Positions 14,543 through 21,671 of a stretch of DNA of 33,392 bases are shown one piece after another. Made by a program: the position numbers and the translations under genes. This stretch comes from a virus. The stretch spans positions 1 to 33,392 of IMG/VR virus record IMGVR_UViG_3300036861_000122; one strand, 5' to 3'. Positions within the stretch are counted from its first letter, which is position 1. Every line of letters starts with the position of its first letter. A model generated the notes under the pieces. It ran no database searches. It had not been told where the DNA came from and saw only the letters and a list, made by a program, of their open reading frames with translations.

Positions 14543-15821
14543 GGCTGGCCTCCAGTCGGGACGAGGGTTCGTTGCCGGGTGCAAGGTGTGGCCCGGCATT
14601 GGTGGCGACGAGGTGGCCGGGTTCGGGGGGTGGTGCTTGGGAGGCGAGGGCGAGCACGCCAAGACCTGCGAGTGCGAGTTCCTGCTGGAAGGACGGCGAT
14701 CCACTGGCGGCGAGCGCTCCTCCGCCGCCGAGTACGAGATCTCCGGTCGCGGTCGGCGATCCACCGCCGGACAGGTCTCCGGCGCCGGACAGGTTCAGGT
14801 TGCCCAGAAGCGAGGGCGTCCCGTTCAGGTTGAGCGCCCCGGACCCGGCGAGGGTGAGCGTGCCGGTGAAGTCGTTGGCCGCGGCGAATGCGAGAGTTCC
14901 TCCGCCGGACAGCGGCAGGTCGCCGGGAAGCGCGGGCTGTCCGGCGGAGGTCAGGGAGCCGACCCCGGCCAGCGCGACGGCACCAGGGGCGGAGGGTGTT
15001 CCAGCCGGCGCCAGCTGACCGGCACCGGCGAGTGCGGCACCCCCAGCGATCGTGGGCATGCCGCCGTCAGCTTGTGACCCGGATCCGGACAGGCCGACTG
15101 ACCCTGAGGTGACTGGGGTTCCAGTGAGAGCTAGTGATCCTTCCCCGGACAGGCCGAGGGATCCGCTGTACGACTCGGTCGACGGGGCGAGCTCGATCAG
15201 ATAGACGCGCGCCGACGTAGAGGCAACCTGGCTGACGATGCTCGCCGGCGTGAACGGAGTGAGCCCGTGTGTTCCGGACAGGTCGTCGTACAGGACCACC
15301 GACGTGCCACCAGTGCCGCCGGTCGAGAACTCCTGCCGCTTCGTGAACCCCGTCGGCGTTGAGGCGGGGGTGACGGACGAACTGACCCGCTCAACGAACG
15401 CCAGGATGAACCCGGACCCTGCGACCTGCGGGGTGATCGCCGGACAGGCGTGTGTCGCGACCGCCGAGCCGGACGTCTCAGCCTGGGTGACGATCTGCTG
15501 CACATCCGAGTAGCCGTTCCAGATGCCGAGAGCACCGGACTGCCGGTTGCCTGACGAACAGGTGGCCGCGATGGAGCCAGACTCGGAGCCGGTCATCGTC
15601 GCCGGGGTCCGCTTGGCGATGAGGCTGCGGACGTTGGTGTCGAGGTCTTGCGAGACGCTCGTGAACGCCGAGTCGAAGCTGCTCAGGGTGATGGTCGAGT
15701 CGCCGAATGCGAGGAGGAATAGCGCTAGGTCATCTGCGCCGTGCGCGACCCAGGCTAGGCCGGAGAGGGCGGTGACGCTGGTTGTCCCATTGCTGACGTC
15801 ACCATCGACATAGGTGCCCAT
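14532..15821 (-). CDS. Virion-type protein with nine C-terminal 20-residue repeats
   Basis: The 429-residue protein has two parts. Residues 1-212 are a beta-rich domain like those in phage tail or head fibres (FGDSTITLSSFDSAFTSV, FILAFVERVSSSVTPASTP, SARVYLIELAPS). Residues 218-397 form nine tandem repeats of exactly 20 residues with the pattern G-x-L-x-L-[SA]-G-x-G-x-L-x-x-x-G-x-P-x-x-x; the leading Gly falls at 220, 240, 260, 280, 300, 320, 340 and 360. This strict period suggests a beta-solenoid or rigid stalk. A short tail of 32 residues follows (PGHLVATNAGPHLAPGNEPS). The gene has GGGGAGA before its ATG. It sits between the glycosidase and adaptor genes. Role unknown; virion decoration or fibre stalk is the natural guess. 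Confidence 0.82.
   Translation of the reverse strand: MGTYVDGDVSNGTTSVTALSGLAWVAHGADDLALFLLAFGDSTITLSSFDSAFTSVSQDLDTNVRSLIAKRTPATMTGSESGSIAATCSSGNRQSGALGIWNGYSDVQQIVTQAETSGSAVATHACPAITPQVAGSGFILAFVERVSSSVTPASTPTGFTKRQEFSTGGTGGTSVVLYDDLSGTHGLTPFTPASIVSQVASTSARVYLIELAPSTESYSGSLGLSGEGSLALTGTPVTSGSVGLSGSGSQADGGMPTIAGGAALAGAGQLAPAGTPSAPGAVALAGVGSLTSAGQPALPGDLPLSGGGTLAFAAANDFTGTLTLAGSGALNLNGTPSLLGNLNLSGAGDLSGGGSPTATGDLVLGGGGALAASGSPSFQQELALAGLGVLALASQAPPPEPGHLVATNAGPHLAPGNEPSSRLEASHDL
14631..15170 (-). repeat. Tandem coding repeat, about 60-bp period, nine units
   Basis: The bases encode nine successive 20-residue units in exact register. Nucleotide identity is partial: units keep phrases such as GGxxxxCTxxCGGGxxCCGGxxxxCTG but have diverged at third positions and at variable codons. 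Selection therefore appears to act on the protein pattern more than on the DNA. Confidence 0.8.
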
Positions 15822-15837
15822 CAGCGTCTCCCCTCGG

Positions 15838-16833
15838 TCAGGTGCGGGCGTCGGCAGTGACGTCGATCAGGGCTTGCTTCGACTGCTCCTGGCCGGATGC
15901 GAGCAACTCCCACGTCGCGCGTGGCTCGGCGGTGACGTCGAGGTTGTTGTGGAAGTACAGGGCCGACTCGATCGGCACTGCGGGGTGGGCGGCGTTCCAC
16001 GTGTTGAACCAGGCGTAGGCGGCGCGGATCCAGGCGGCCCGGTTCGCGTCGGTGACGCTCGTCGAGGTGCATCCCCACTCTGAGAGCACGACTGGTTTGC
16101 CCCACTGCAGGAGCTTCGTCATCGTCGACCGGTCAGTACCGGTCGCGGTGCCGGAGTCGTTCCGGGTGAGGATCTGCTCGAGCGACGGGTCACCGGGGTT
16201 CCACCGGTATGGGTCGATGCAGACGACGTCGATGCGCTCCAACTCGGCCGCGGTCCAGGCCCAGTCCCACGTGTCGTAGTTCGAGCGCGAGTCGAACGTC
16301 CACGGCCCCATCAAGCAAATCCCGGCGCGGAGCTTGCTGTTGGCACCTTGTTCGGCGCGGATCTCGTCCACGATCTCGCCGGTCTTGACGACGGACGCCT
16401 TCCACTGCGCGAGAGTGAACTGACTCTGCGCGATGTTGTCCTCAGGCTCGTGGTACGTGATGATCACGAACCTGTGGCCGACCGGGACCGACCGCAGCAG
16501 CGTCCGGAGAGCGTTCTGCGCCGCCGTGTCCGTCGGGAACGTCGACATCGACGGCTTAAACGACCAGTACGACGCCCGGCCCGCCTCCAAGTCGTTGGCG
16601 GACCCCGCTTGGGACGCCTCGAAGTTCGACGGGGTCGTGCTGCCGTAGGTGCGGCGCGACTGGAACGCGCCGATCGCGGTTTCCAGCGTCGCCCATGTGG
16701 TGTTGGACGATGTCGACGCTCCCATCAGCGGCTTCACGCTCGCTGGTGGGGCGGCTTCGAAGATGAACTCCAGGTTCAGGGTGTTCGACAGGCGGCCGGT
16801 CGAGTCCTTGATCCTCAGCTGACCGGTGGTCAC
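15838..16833 (-). CDS. GH26-like glycoside hydrolase, probable virion-associated depolymerase
   Basis: The 331-residue protein reads as a TIM-barrel glycosidase. It has an early barrel strand (KPLMGAST), then FVIITYHEPEDN with His128-Glu129 in the place of the acid/base, a strand with a carbohydrate-type aromatic cluster (DTWDWAWTAAELERIDVVCI, DPYRWNPGD), and PVVLSEWGCTS with Glu252 as the likely nucleophile. This pattern recalls GH26 mannanase-type enzymes. Residues 6-26 (LRIKDSTGRLSNTLNLEFIF) match residues 50-70 of the small protein encoded at 17019-17339, suggesting a shared virion-anchoring strand. It starts at a GTG with only a weak ribosome site, four bases after the preceding gene. 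It probably cleaves a host-surface polysaccharide; substrate and activity are inferred. Confidence 0.78.
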   Translation of the reverse strand: MTTGQLRIKDSTGRLSNTLNLEFIFEAAPPASVKPLMGASTSSNTTWATLETAIGAFQSRRTYGSTTPSNFEASQAGSANDLEAGRASYWSFKPSMSTFPTDTAAQNALRTLLRSVPVGHRFVIITYHEPEDNIAQSQFTLAQWKASVVKTGEIVDEIRAEQGANSKLRAGICLMGPWTFDSRSNYDTWDWAWTAAELERIDVVCIDPYRWNPGDPSLEQILTRNDSGTATGTDRSTMTKLLQWGKPVVLSEWGCTSTSVTDANRAAWIRAAYAWFNTWNAAHPAVPIESALYFHNNLDVTAEPRATWELLASGQEQSKQALIDVTADART

Positions 16834-16836
16834 GGC

Positions 16837-17019
16837 TCAGGTGAGTTCGACGATCGGGCGCGGGTTCGGCCGCGGCATCGTGTAGTCGGCCCGGGCTTCG
16901 GCGAGAACCGTGAGCACGCCCTGGACGGTCGCATACTCGTCATCGGTCAGCTCGACCTCGGCGGAATACTCGTCGTCGACGTTGCCCTGGGTCCGCGCGG
17001 TGATGGTGTGCTTGGCCAT
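16837..17019 (-). CDS. Small hypothetical protein in structural insert
   Basis: A 60-residue product beginning MAKHTITARTQGNVDDEYSA with acidic strands and a helix (DEYATVQGVLTVLAEARADY) and ending PRPNPRPIVELT. The ATG at 17019 shares a base with the preceding stop, and a GTG three bases earlier is also in frame. It is encoded between the small beta-protein and the glycosidase. It has no membrane segment or known motif; a short fold of strand-helix type is likely. I do not recognise it. Confidence 0.68.
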   Translation of the reverse strand: MAKHTITARTQGNVDDEYSAEVELTDDEYATVQGVLTVLAEARADYTMPRPNPRPIVELT

Positions 17020-17339
17020 CACGCGTTCGTGTTCTTGACGCGGAACCGCTGCTTGTTCGCCGGGTCGACCTCGACCTGGTACGGCGTACCTGCGGGGAAG
17101 GCCAGCGACGCGACCTCCATCGGGTCCGGGAAGTTGAAGAGGCCGAACGACAATTCGTTCGACTCGCGGCCGGTGCTGTCCCGCAGTTTCAGGACTGCCT
17201 GGAGTCCCGCGACAGCGTCGGCGTCGGTGCCGACCGCGAGCATCCACGGCGAGAACGACCCGGCCGGGATGGTGATCTGGCTCGGCACAGGAGAACCGTT
17301 GTCGAGGGTGACGCCGGTGAGGACTGGATTGCTGGGCAT
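17019..17339 (-). CDS. Small virion-type beta protein sharing a segment with the glycosidase
   Basis: This 106-residue beta-rich protein starts MPSNPVLTGVTLDNGSPVPS. It contains LKLRDSTGRESNELSFGLFN (residues 50-69), which aligns with the N-terminus of the GH26-like enzyme two genes downstream (LRIKDSTGRLSNTLNLEFIF). The start at 17339 has GGAGA about eight bases upstream; the longer frame to 17585 is Arg/His-rich and overlaps the previous gene. It is probably a capsid- or tail-associated subunit on which the enzyme's N-terminal strand could assemble; that is inference from the shared segment and gene order. Confidence 0.75.
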   Translation of the reverse strand: MPSNPVLTGVTLDNGSPVPSQITIPAGSFSPWMLAVGTDADAVAGLQAVLKLRDSTGRESNELSFGLFNFPDPMEVASLAFPAGTPYQVEVDPANKQRFRVKNTNA

Positions 17340-17353
17340 GGCTCGGTCTCCGG

Positions 17354-17740
17354 TCAGGTCTGGGTGTAGGAGAGGTTCAGGACGTACGTGCCCTGGGTGG
17401 CGAACGCTTGCGAGGTGACCGCGCCGCCGTCGAGGTAGGTGCCAGCTGTGACGGCGGTGTGCACACCGGCACCGGCGACCGTGTCGCCGGCCTCGACGTC
17501 GAACGTGACCTGCGCGTAGCAGACGCCCGGCGTGGCAGGTTGCGACCCGGAACCGAGCGGGCCGACCGCGCCCGCCGCGCCCCAAGTGATCGCCTTGCGG
17601 GCGTAAGCGGGGCTGCCGCCGGCCAGTTCAGTGCCGGGCGATGACCCGGACGGAACGGTCGAGTACAACGCGGCGTAGTCGGCAGCGCCCGCGTAGGCAT
17701 CGGCGACCGTGTTCTTCATCGTGTCGGTCTTGATCGTCAC
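17354..17740 (-). CDS. Phage structural protein, unassigned
   Basis: The 128-residue product begins MTIKTDTMKNTVADAYAGAA and has a Gly/Ala-rich middle (GGSPAYARKAITWGAAGAVG) and C-terminal strands (GVCYAQVTFDVEAGDTVAGA, YVLNLSYTQT). The pattern IKTDTMKNxVADAY recurs in small structural proteins of actinophages, often close to capsid or fibre genes. The GTG start at 17740 has GAGGAGG seven bases upstream, one of the best ribosome sites of the window, suggesting strong expression. It is the first gene after the inverted-repeat intergenic element. Exact function unknown. Confidence 0.8.
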   Translation of the reverse strand: MTIKTDTMKNTVADAYAGAADYAALYSTVPSGSSPGTELAGGSPAYARKAITWGAAGAVGPLGSGSQPATPGVCYAQVTFDVEAGDTVAGAGVHTAVTAGTYLDGGAVTSQAFATQGTYVLNLSYTQT

Positions 17741-17770
17741 GGCGACCCCTCCTCAGGGCTCGGCGGGGCA

Positions 17771-17927
17771 TGGGTGTCGGGGCGCAGGTCGCGCCATGGC
17801 AGAGAGAAAGGAGGGCGCTCGATGCAGCGCAGCCGTTAGCCTGGCCAGGGACTCCCCGGTGCGCCTTCCCGCGGGCAATGAACGTGGTGATCAGCATCGA
17901 TTCCGCGGGTTGACGCCCCGACACCCA
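17771..17927 (-). repeat. Intergenic element closed by a perfect 14-bp inverted repeat
   Basis: On the coding strand TGGGTGTCGGGGCG (17927-17914) is fully complementary to CGCCCCGACACCCA (17784-17771), with 129 bases between. The element starts right after the stop of the gene ending at 17929 and ends about 15 bases before the GAGGAGG ribosome site of the next gene, so it fills almost the whole 188-base gap. Inside are further pairings: CCCGCGG near 17910 with CCGCGGG near 17870, and GGCGC with GCGCC. It could be a structured leader or processing RNA or a small non-coding insertion. No coding frame inside it is convincing. Confidence 0.55.
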
Positions 17928-17928
17928 G

Positions 17929-18156
17929 TCAGCGGCCGGTGACCGTCTTGCGAGCGGTCTTCTTCGCGGCGGCCTTCTTCGCCGGGGCAGGCACCTCGGC
18001 CGGGGCATCGGCCACCTGCTCCGGTTCGGGCTCTGCGGGCAGTTCCGCGCCAGCCGGCTCCGACGGCTCCAGCAGAGAACGGATCTGCTGGAGCTCGTCG
18101 AGGATCGCGACCTGGATCGACTCGCCGATCGTGACCGGCTTGAAGTCGTGACCCAT
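17929..18156 (-). CDS. Small protein with Lys/Ala-rich tail, downstream of capsid gene
   Basis: The 75-residue product starts MGHDFKPVTIGESIQVAILD and has a helix (VAILDELQQIRSLLEPSEPA), an acidic Pro/Glu linker and a basic C-terminus (APAKKAAAKKTARKTVTGR). Small proteins of this form often directly follow the major capsid gene in actinophages. The basic tail is histone-like and could contact DNA or the capsid interior, but that is inference. The gene begins six bases after the capsid gene and is followed at once by the inverted-repeat element. Confidence 0.8.
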   Translation of the reverse strand: MGHDFKPVTIGESIQVAILDELQQIRSLLEPSEPAGAELPAEPEPEQVADAPAEVPAPAKKAAAKKTARKTVTGR

Positions 18157-18161
18157 CAGGG

Positions 18162-19331
18162 TCAGGCGCCGGAGCCGTTGGAGACGGCCGTGGCGATCAT
18201 GTCGGTGCCGGCGCCGCCGACGACGTGGCGAGCCCTGTAGCTGATGTCGTCCGCCTCGAAGGAACCCTCCTCCGGCGCGATGGGGCCGCCACCGACACGG
18301 TTGCCCGCGTCAGCCTTGACGCGCAGGTCGGGGGTCTCGTGTCCGCGCAGGAACGCCAGGAACAGCGCCGGGCGCGCTGACGTGGTGGCCGGCAGCAGGT
18401 ACCAGGTGGTGTTGGCGTTCGCGCCCTTGTCGATCACCGGCAGCCAGTGGTCCACGACGAGCTGGACCCGGCCGGAGACCGAGTTCTTCATGATCGTGGT
18501 CGTGCTGCCGTTCGTGACCCGGATCTCGATCGCGTCGAGGATCTTCCGGGCCGTGGTCTCCAGAGCTGGCGGCACCACGAGCTTGAACGCCTCCACCGCG
18601 ATCGGGAGGCCCTCGGGATCGACGCGCTGCGAGATCGCGTCCAGGGCCGCGGTCAGCGCGGGGTCGGTGAGCGCCGGGTTGCCGGAGATCAGGTTCGACG
18701 AGCCGCCCGAGAACGTGTTGGTCTTCGGGTCGTAGGAGCGGCCCCATGCCGTCGCGTTGAAGTACGCGTCGTTCGGGCCGTTGCCGTCGGTCAGGAGCTT
18801 GACCGCGGCGGTCGTCTCGGTGTTGCGGGCCGCGACCGCGAGGCTGCCCGGGAGATCCTCGAGCTCGCCGAGCTCGTCGTTGATGATCGACTCCCAGGTG
18901 ATCTGGAAGACGCCACCGTACTTGGCGACGCTGATCAGGTACGGCGCCTTGGAGACCGACCGGTGGGGGTACTCGGTGCGCTCCGGCACCAGGTCCAGCG
19001 CCGCGCGGCCGCCCATCAGGTCGACCAGCGTCTTCGGCTTGAAGTCGCGGACGGTGGTGCGCTTCGCGTACTGGTCCCACACGGGCGGCAAGTCCTGGTA
19101 GCGGGCCATCATCTCCCGGTCGAGAACCTCGAACGCAGCACCCCGGAAGTCGTCGGAGGTCAGTGCCTCCTGGAGGTCCAGGGCGGCGCGCTTGCTGCCC
19201 TTGAACGCCTTGCCCATGAGCTGGGCGGCGGCGAGCACCTGCGCTTCGTTGATGCGGCGCGGCCGGGCGAACAGGTTGTCGTCGGCCGTAGCCTCCGCAA
19301 CGCTCGCACCAGAGAAGGTCTGGATGGTCAT
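18162..19331 (-). CDS. Major capsid protein
   Basis: The 389-residue product starts MTIQTFSGASVAEATADDNL after a GAGAGGA ribosome site. An N-terminal helical region (RRINEAQVLAAAQLMGKAFK, then REMMARYQDLPPVWDQYAKR) precedes the shell domain with YPHRSVSKAPYLISVAKYGG, VFQITWESIINDELGELEDL, and a C-terminal region with LPATTSARPALFLAFLRGHE. The strand-helix organisation and position after protease and decoration genes are those of an HK97-fold capsid subunit, with resemblance to the Mu gpT-like major head family that accompanies MuF-type minor head proteins. The 32 residues upstream in the longer frame are low-complexity and overlap the decoration gene, so they were rejected. Confidence 0.92.
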   Translation of the reverse strand: MTIQTFSGASVAEATADDNLFARPRRINEAQVLAAAQLMGKAFKGSKRAALDLQEALTSDDFRGAAFEVLDREMMARYQDLPPVWDQYAKRTTVRDFKPKTLVDLMGGRAALDLVPERTEYPHRSVSKAPYLISVAKYGGVFQITWESIINDELGELEDLPGSLAVAARNTETTAAVKLLTDGNGPNDAYFNATAWGRSYDPKTNTFSGGSSNLISGNPALTDPALTAALDAISQRVDPEGLPIAVEAFKLVVPPALETTARKILDAIEIRVTNGSTTTIMKNSVSGRVQLVVDHWLPVIDKGANANTTWYLLPATTSARPALFLAFLRGHETPDLRVKADAGNRVGGGPIAPEEGSFEADDISYRARHVVGGAGTDMIATAVSNGSGA

Positions 19332-19350
19332 GAGTGTTCCTCTCCGGCCC

Positions 19351-19710
19351 TCAGTAGCCGAGCTTGACGCGGATGGTGGCGGTCGCCCCGGAAGTGACGG
19401 CCGCGAGCGCGTAGCCGAACCGGACACCGTTCGTGTTGTCCTTGTTCAGCTTCACGGTGTTCGCGGCGTCGTAGTACAGGACGTCGCCAGCCGCGACGGC
19501 GATGTTTGCGTTAGCCGCGTCCTTGCCTTCGACCGCGAGCAGCCACACGCCTTCGGTGTCTACCGACGTGGTGCCGTCGGCGCGCTCGTTGGTGACCGCG
19601 ACTGCCGGGATCTGCCCGATCAGGACCGGGTCACCGGACACCGGGGTCGCAGGCTGCGAGCAGACGGCCGAGAACTTCGTGCCGCGCTCGAAGACCATGT
19701 TCTTCGCCAT
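19351..19710 (-). CDS. Capsid decoration protein, DUF2190-like
   Basis: The 119-residue product starts MAKNMVFERGTKFSAVCSQP and is a compact beta-rich protein (GDPVLIGQIPAVAVTNERAD, then GVWLLAVEGKDAANANIAVA, YYDAANTVKLNKD, GATATIRVKLGY). This is the DUF2190-type pattern found in phage head decoration or stabilisation proteins encoded beside the major capsid gene. A near-perfect AAGGAGG lies eight bases before the ATG, inside the end of the scaffold gene, which suits a protein needed in hundreds of copies. Confidence 0.88.
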   Translation of the reverse strand: MAKNMVFERGTKFSAVCSQPATPVSGDPVLIGQIPAVAVTNERADGTTSVDTEGVWLLAVEGKDAANANIAVAAGDVLYYDAANTVKLNKDNTNGVRFGYALAAVTSGATATIRVKLGY

Positions 19711-19713
19711 GAA

Positions 19714-20205
19714 TCAGCCCTCCTTGGACTGGCGGCCGAAGGCCTCGTCGATGGCCCGCTGCGAGTCGGCAGCGGTCACTTCCTGCTTCTCGCCGACCGG
19801 GCCGAGGCCGCGGACGGTGGCGCCGCTGTTCTCGATCACCGTGGCGAGGTAGATCTCCTGCTCCTTGCGGGCCTCGTCGACCCGCTTCCCAAACGCCTCG
19901 GTGTCGAGGCGACGGTCGGCGGCCTTCTCGGCCTCGGTCAGCGGGATCTCCCGCATCGCCTCGGCTGCGATCCGCTCGACGACAGGCGCGGACAGCTCGC
20001 TGTTGGCCTCGCGGACACGCTTGGTGGCGAAGTCGCGGGCGTACTCCTTCGCCGTCTCAACGGCCAGCGCCTGCTCGGCCTTGTCGGCACGCTCGGTCTC
20101 CGACGCCAGCTTGGCCTCGGCGATATCAACGCGACCGGCCTTCTCCTCGAGTTCGCGCCGCTTCGACTCCTCGATGGGGGTCGTGGCGCCCTCGTTCTCG
20201 GGCAT
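19714..20205 (-). CDS. Nested in-frame scaffold protein from internal start
   Basis: Within the protease-scaffold gene an ATG at 20205, codon 485, is preceded at five bases by AGGGAGA (20211-20217). The resulting 163-residue product, starting MPENEGATTPIEESKRRELE, is only the coiled-coil scaffold. An internal start that yields a free scaffold in excess over the fusion is known for lambda C/Nu3 and related heads. Sequence evidence is the strong ribosome site and the domain boundary falling exactly there; the product itself is inferred. Confidence 0.65.
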   Translation of the reverse strand: MPENEGATTPIEESKRRELEEKAGRVDIAEAKLASETERADKAEQALAVETAKEYARDFATKRVREANSELSAPVVERIAAEAMREIPLTEAEKAADRRLDTEAFGKRVDEARKEQEIYLATVIENSGATVRGLGPVGEKQEVTAADSQRAIDEAFGRQSKEG

Positions 20206-21657
20206 GGTGTTCTCCCTGATGGTTGTGGGCTGCCCGGGCGCGTGGCGCGGGACATTCGGGGTAGCCGTCTCTGCGACGGCAGTGCGGGCCTCGGGGTCGT
20301 CCCAGAGATCGCGCTGGTACAACTGAGGTGCGGCCTTCTCGACCGCGGTGGTGAAGGCAGCGAGTGCGTCGCCGATGCCGGAGGAGAGCGTGATCCGCTC
20401 CTCGCGAGTGAGGCGGCCGTTGCCGAACATCTCGTCGGCGACCTGCGTGAAGCCGAGGTGGATACGGGACTCCATCCACTGGCCGACGTTGCGGGCCTCG
20501 CGGACCTGCTTGAGTGCGGCCTCGCGGGTCAGTTCGACGCTGCGAGACTCGCCGACGGGGACGTACTGGGTGCGGATGTTGACCTCGGTGCGGTCACCGG
20601 TGAGCGTGTACTCGCCGTCGCTCTCGCTGTACGCCTGCTGGTACGTGGCGCACTTCCCGCCGACGTTGACCTCGAAGTAGGCGACGGACTTGTCGGGGTC
20701 GTAGTCCCGCATCCACGCGTACGTGTCGTTCTCCGTGTCGGAGTACGCGCCCGATACCGCGTCCTGCAGCGCCCGGTCCGTGTCTCTCGCCGACGCCTCG
20801 AACACCGTCAGCCGCGCGTCAGCGACAGCGGCCTCGCTCATCCCGGCCGCTGACAGCAGCGCCTTGGGCGGGTCCTCGTCGAGCTGGTTCCGGTAGAGGG
20901 AGACGAGCTTCTTCGCCGCCTTCTTCTTCACGTCCGCCGACACATCGGTCTGACCGAGACGGCCCGCCGCTGCGTGCACAGCGTTGCGGTTCAGCGCGCC
21001 GCTCGGCTCCTTCACCGGGAGCTTGTAGCGCTGCTTTCCCTCGCCGTCGCCTGTGTCGATCAGACACGCACGCTTCCACTGAGCGTCGTCGTAGTCCGAC
21101 TGAGAGAAGTCCGACCATGCCTTGTCCGACACAGCCTCGTCGAGATGCCGGCGGGCGGCCTCGAGGATCATGCCGCCGCGGCCCGCATACGTGACGAAGT
21201 CGACGCTGTTGAAGGTGCCGGGGTGGATCTTCTCGACGATCCAGCCCTTCTTGCCCTCGGCCTCGCCGATGTTCATCTCCGCCGATGCGCGCACCGAGCA
21301 GGCGACAGCTTCACGGAATGCCTTGTCGGCGAAGACCGTCGAGCCGAGCCCGCACGGGTCGGCGCGACCAACGAGCCGGCCACCATCCCAGCGGGCATCC
21401 TCAGACAGCGTCGCGGCGAGGTCCTTCACGGACCGCTCGGGCCGGTCGGCCGCCTCGCTCGCAGACGGGTGGTCGAAGAACATCTTGGTGCCCTTCGGCC
21501 ACACCTTGTCCTTCGCGGCCTCCTGGAGGACGTCGGCGCTGTAGTAGCCGCTTGACCCCCAGCCTGGCGTGATGATCTGGATGAGCATCGAGCCGTCGGA
21601 GTTGCGTTCGAGGATCTCGGTGTGGGCGCCGGCCTCGGTGAGGTTCTGGCGAGCCAT
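19714..21657 (-). CDS. Prohead protease-scaffold fusion protein
   Basis: The 647-residue protein has four regions. Residues 1-165 form a prohead protease of the herpesvirus-like serine class, with MFFDHPSASEAADRPERSVK (His63) and EAVACSVRASAEMNIGEAEG (Ser121 or Ser125 candidates). Residues 188-265 hold a helical module (YDDAQWKRACLIDTGDGEGK, then YKLPVKEPSGALNRNAVHAA) common inside actinophage proteases. Residues 300-370 form a small beta domain (AWMRDYDPDKSVAYFEVNVG). Residues 485-647 are a coiled-coil scaffold (ESKRRELEEKAGRVDIAEAK). It should assemble and then process the procapsid. The ATG at 21657 has GGAGG five bases upstream; the extra 29 residues of the longer frame lack support. Confidence 0.88.
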   Translation of the reverse strand: MARQNLTEAGAHTEILERNSDGSMLIQIITPGWGSSGYYSADVLQEAAKDKVWPKGTKMFFDHPSASEAADRPERSVKDLAATLSEDARWDGGRLVGRADPCGLGSTVFADKAFREAVACSVRASAEMNIGEAEGKKGWIVEKIHPGTFNSVDFVTYAGRGGMILEAARRHLDEAVSDKAWSDFSQSDYDDAQWKRACLIDTGDGEGKQRYKLPVKEPSGALNRNAVHAAAGRLGQTDVSADVKKKAAKKLVSLYRNQLDEDPPKALLSAAGMSEAAVADARLTVFEASARDTDRALQDAVSGAYSDTENDTYAWMRDYDPDKSVAYFEVNVGGKCATYQQAYSESDGEYTLTGDRTEVNIRTQYVPVGESRSVELTREAALKQVREARNVGQWMESRIHLGFTQVADEMFGNGRLTREERITLSSGIGDALAAFTTAVEKAAPQLYQRDLWDDPEARTAVAETATPNVPRHAPGQPTTIRENTMPENEGATTPIEESKRRELEEKAGRVDIAEAKLASETERADKAEQALAVETAKEYARDFATKRVREANSELSAPVVERIAAEAMREIPLTEAEKAADRRLDTEAFGKRVDEARKEQEIYLATVIENSGATVRGLGPVGEKQEVTAADSQRAIDEAFGRQSKEG

Positions 21658-21671
21658 GCGGACCTCCCTGG

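Noticed and set aside
14631-15170. The 60-bp periodic DNA as a possible CRISPR-like array.
   Set aside because: The period is set by codons, units touch without spacers, and unit sequences vary at third positions. It is a coding repeat.
17709-17942. Plus-strand frame across the inverted-repeat gap and the minus-strand frame 17628-18008 there.
   Set aside because: Composition is Arg/Pro/Ala-rich and overlaps real genes at both ends; neither frame has a good ribosome site.
18244-20853. Long plus-strand frames opposite the capsid and protease genes (such as 19192-20853).
   Set aside because: They are antisense shadows created by high GC at third positions; they lack ribosome sites and have amino-acid usage unlike real proteins.
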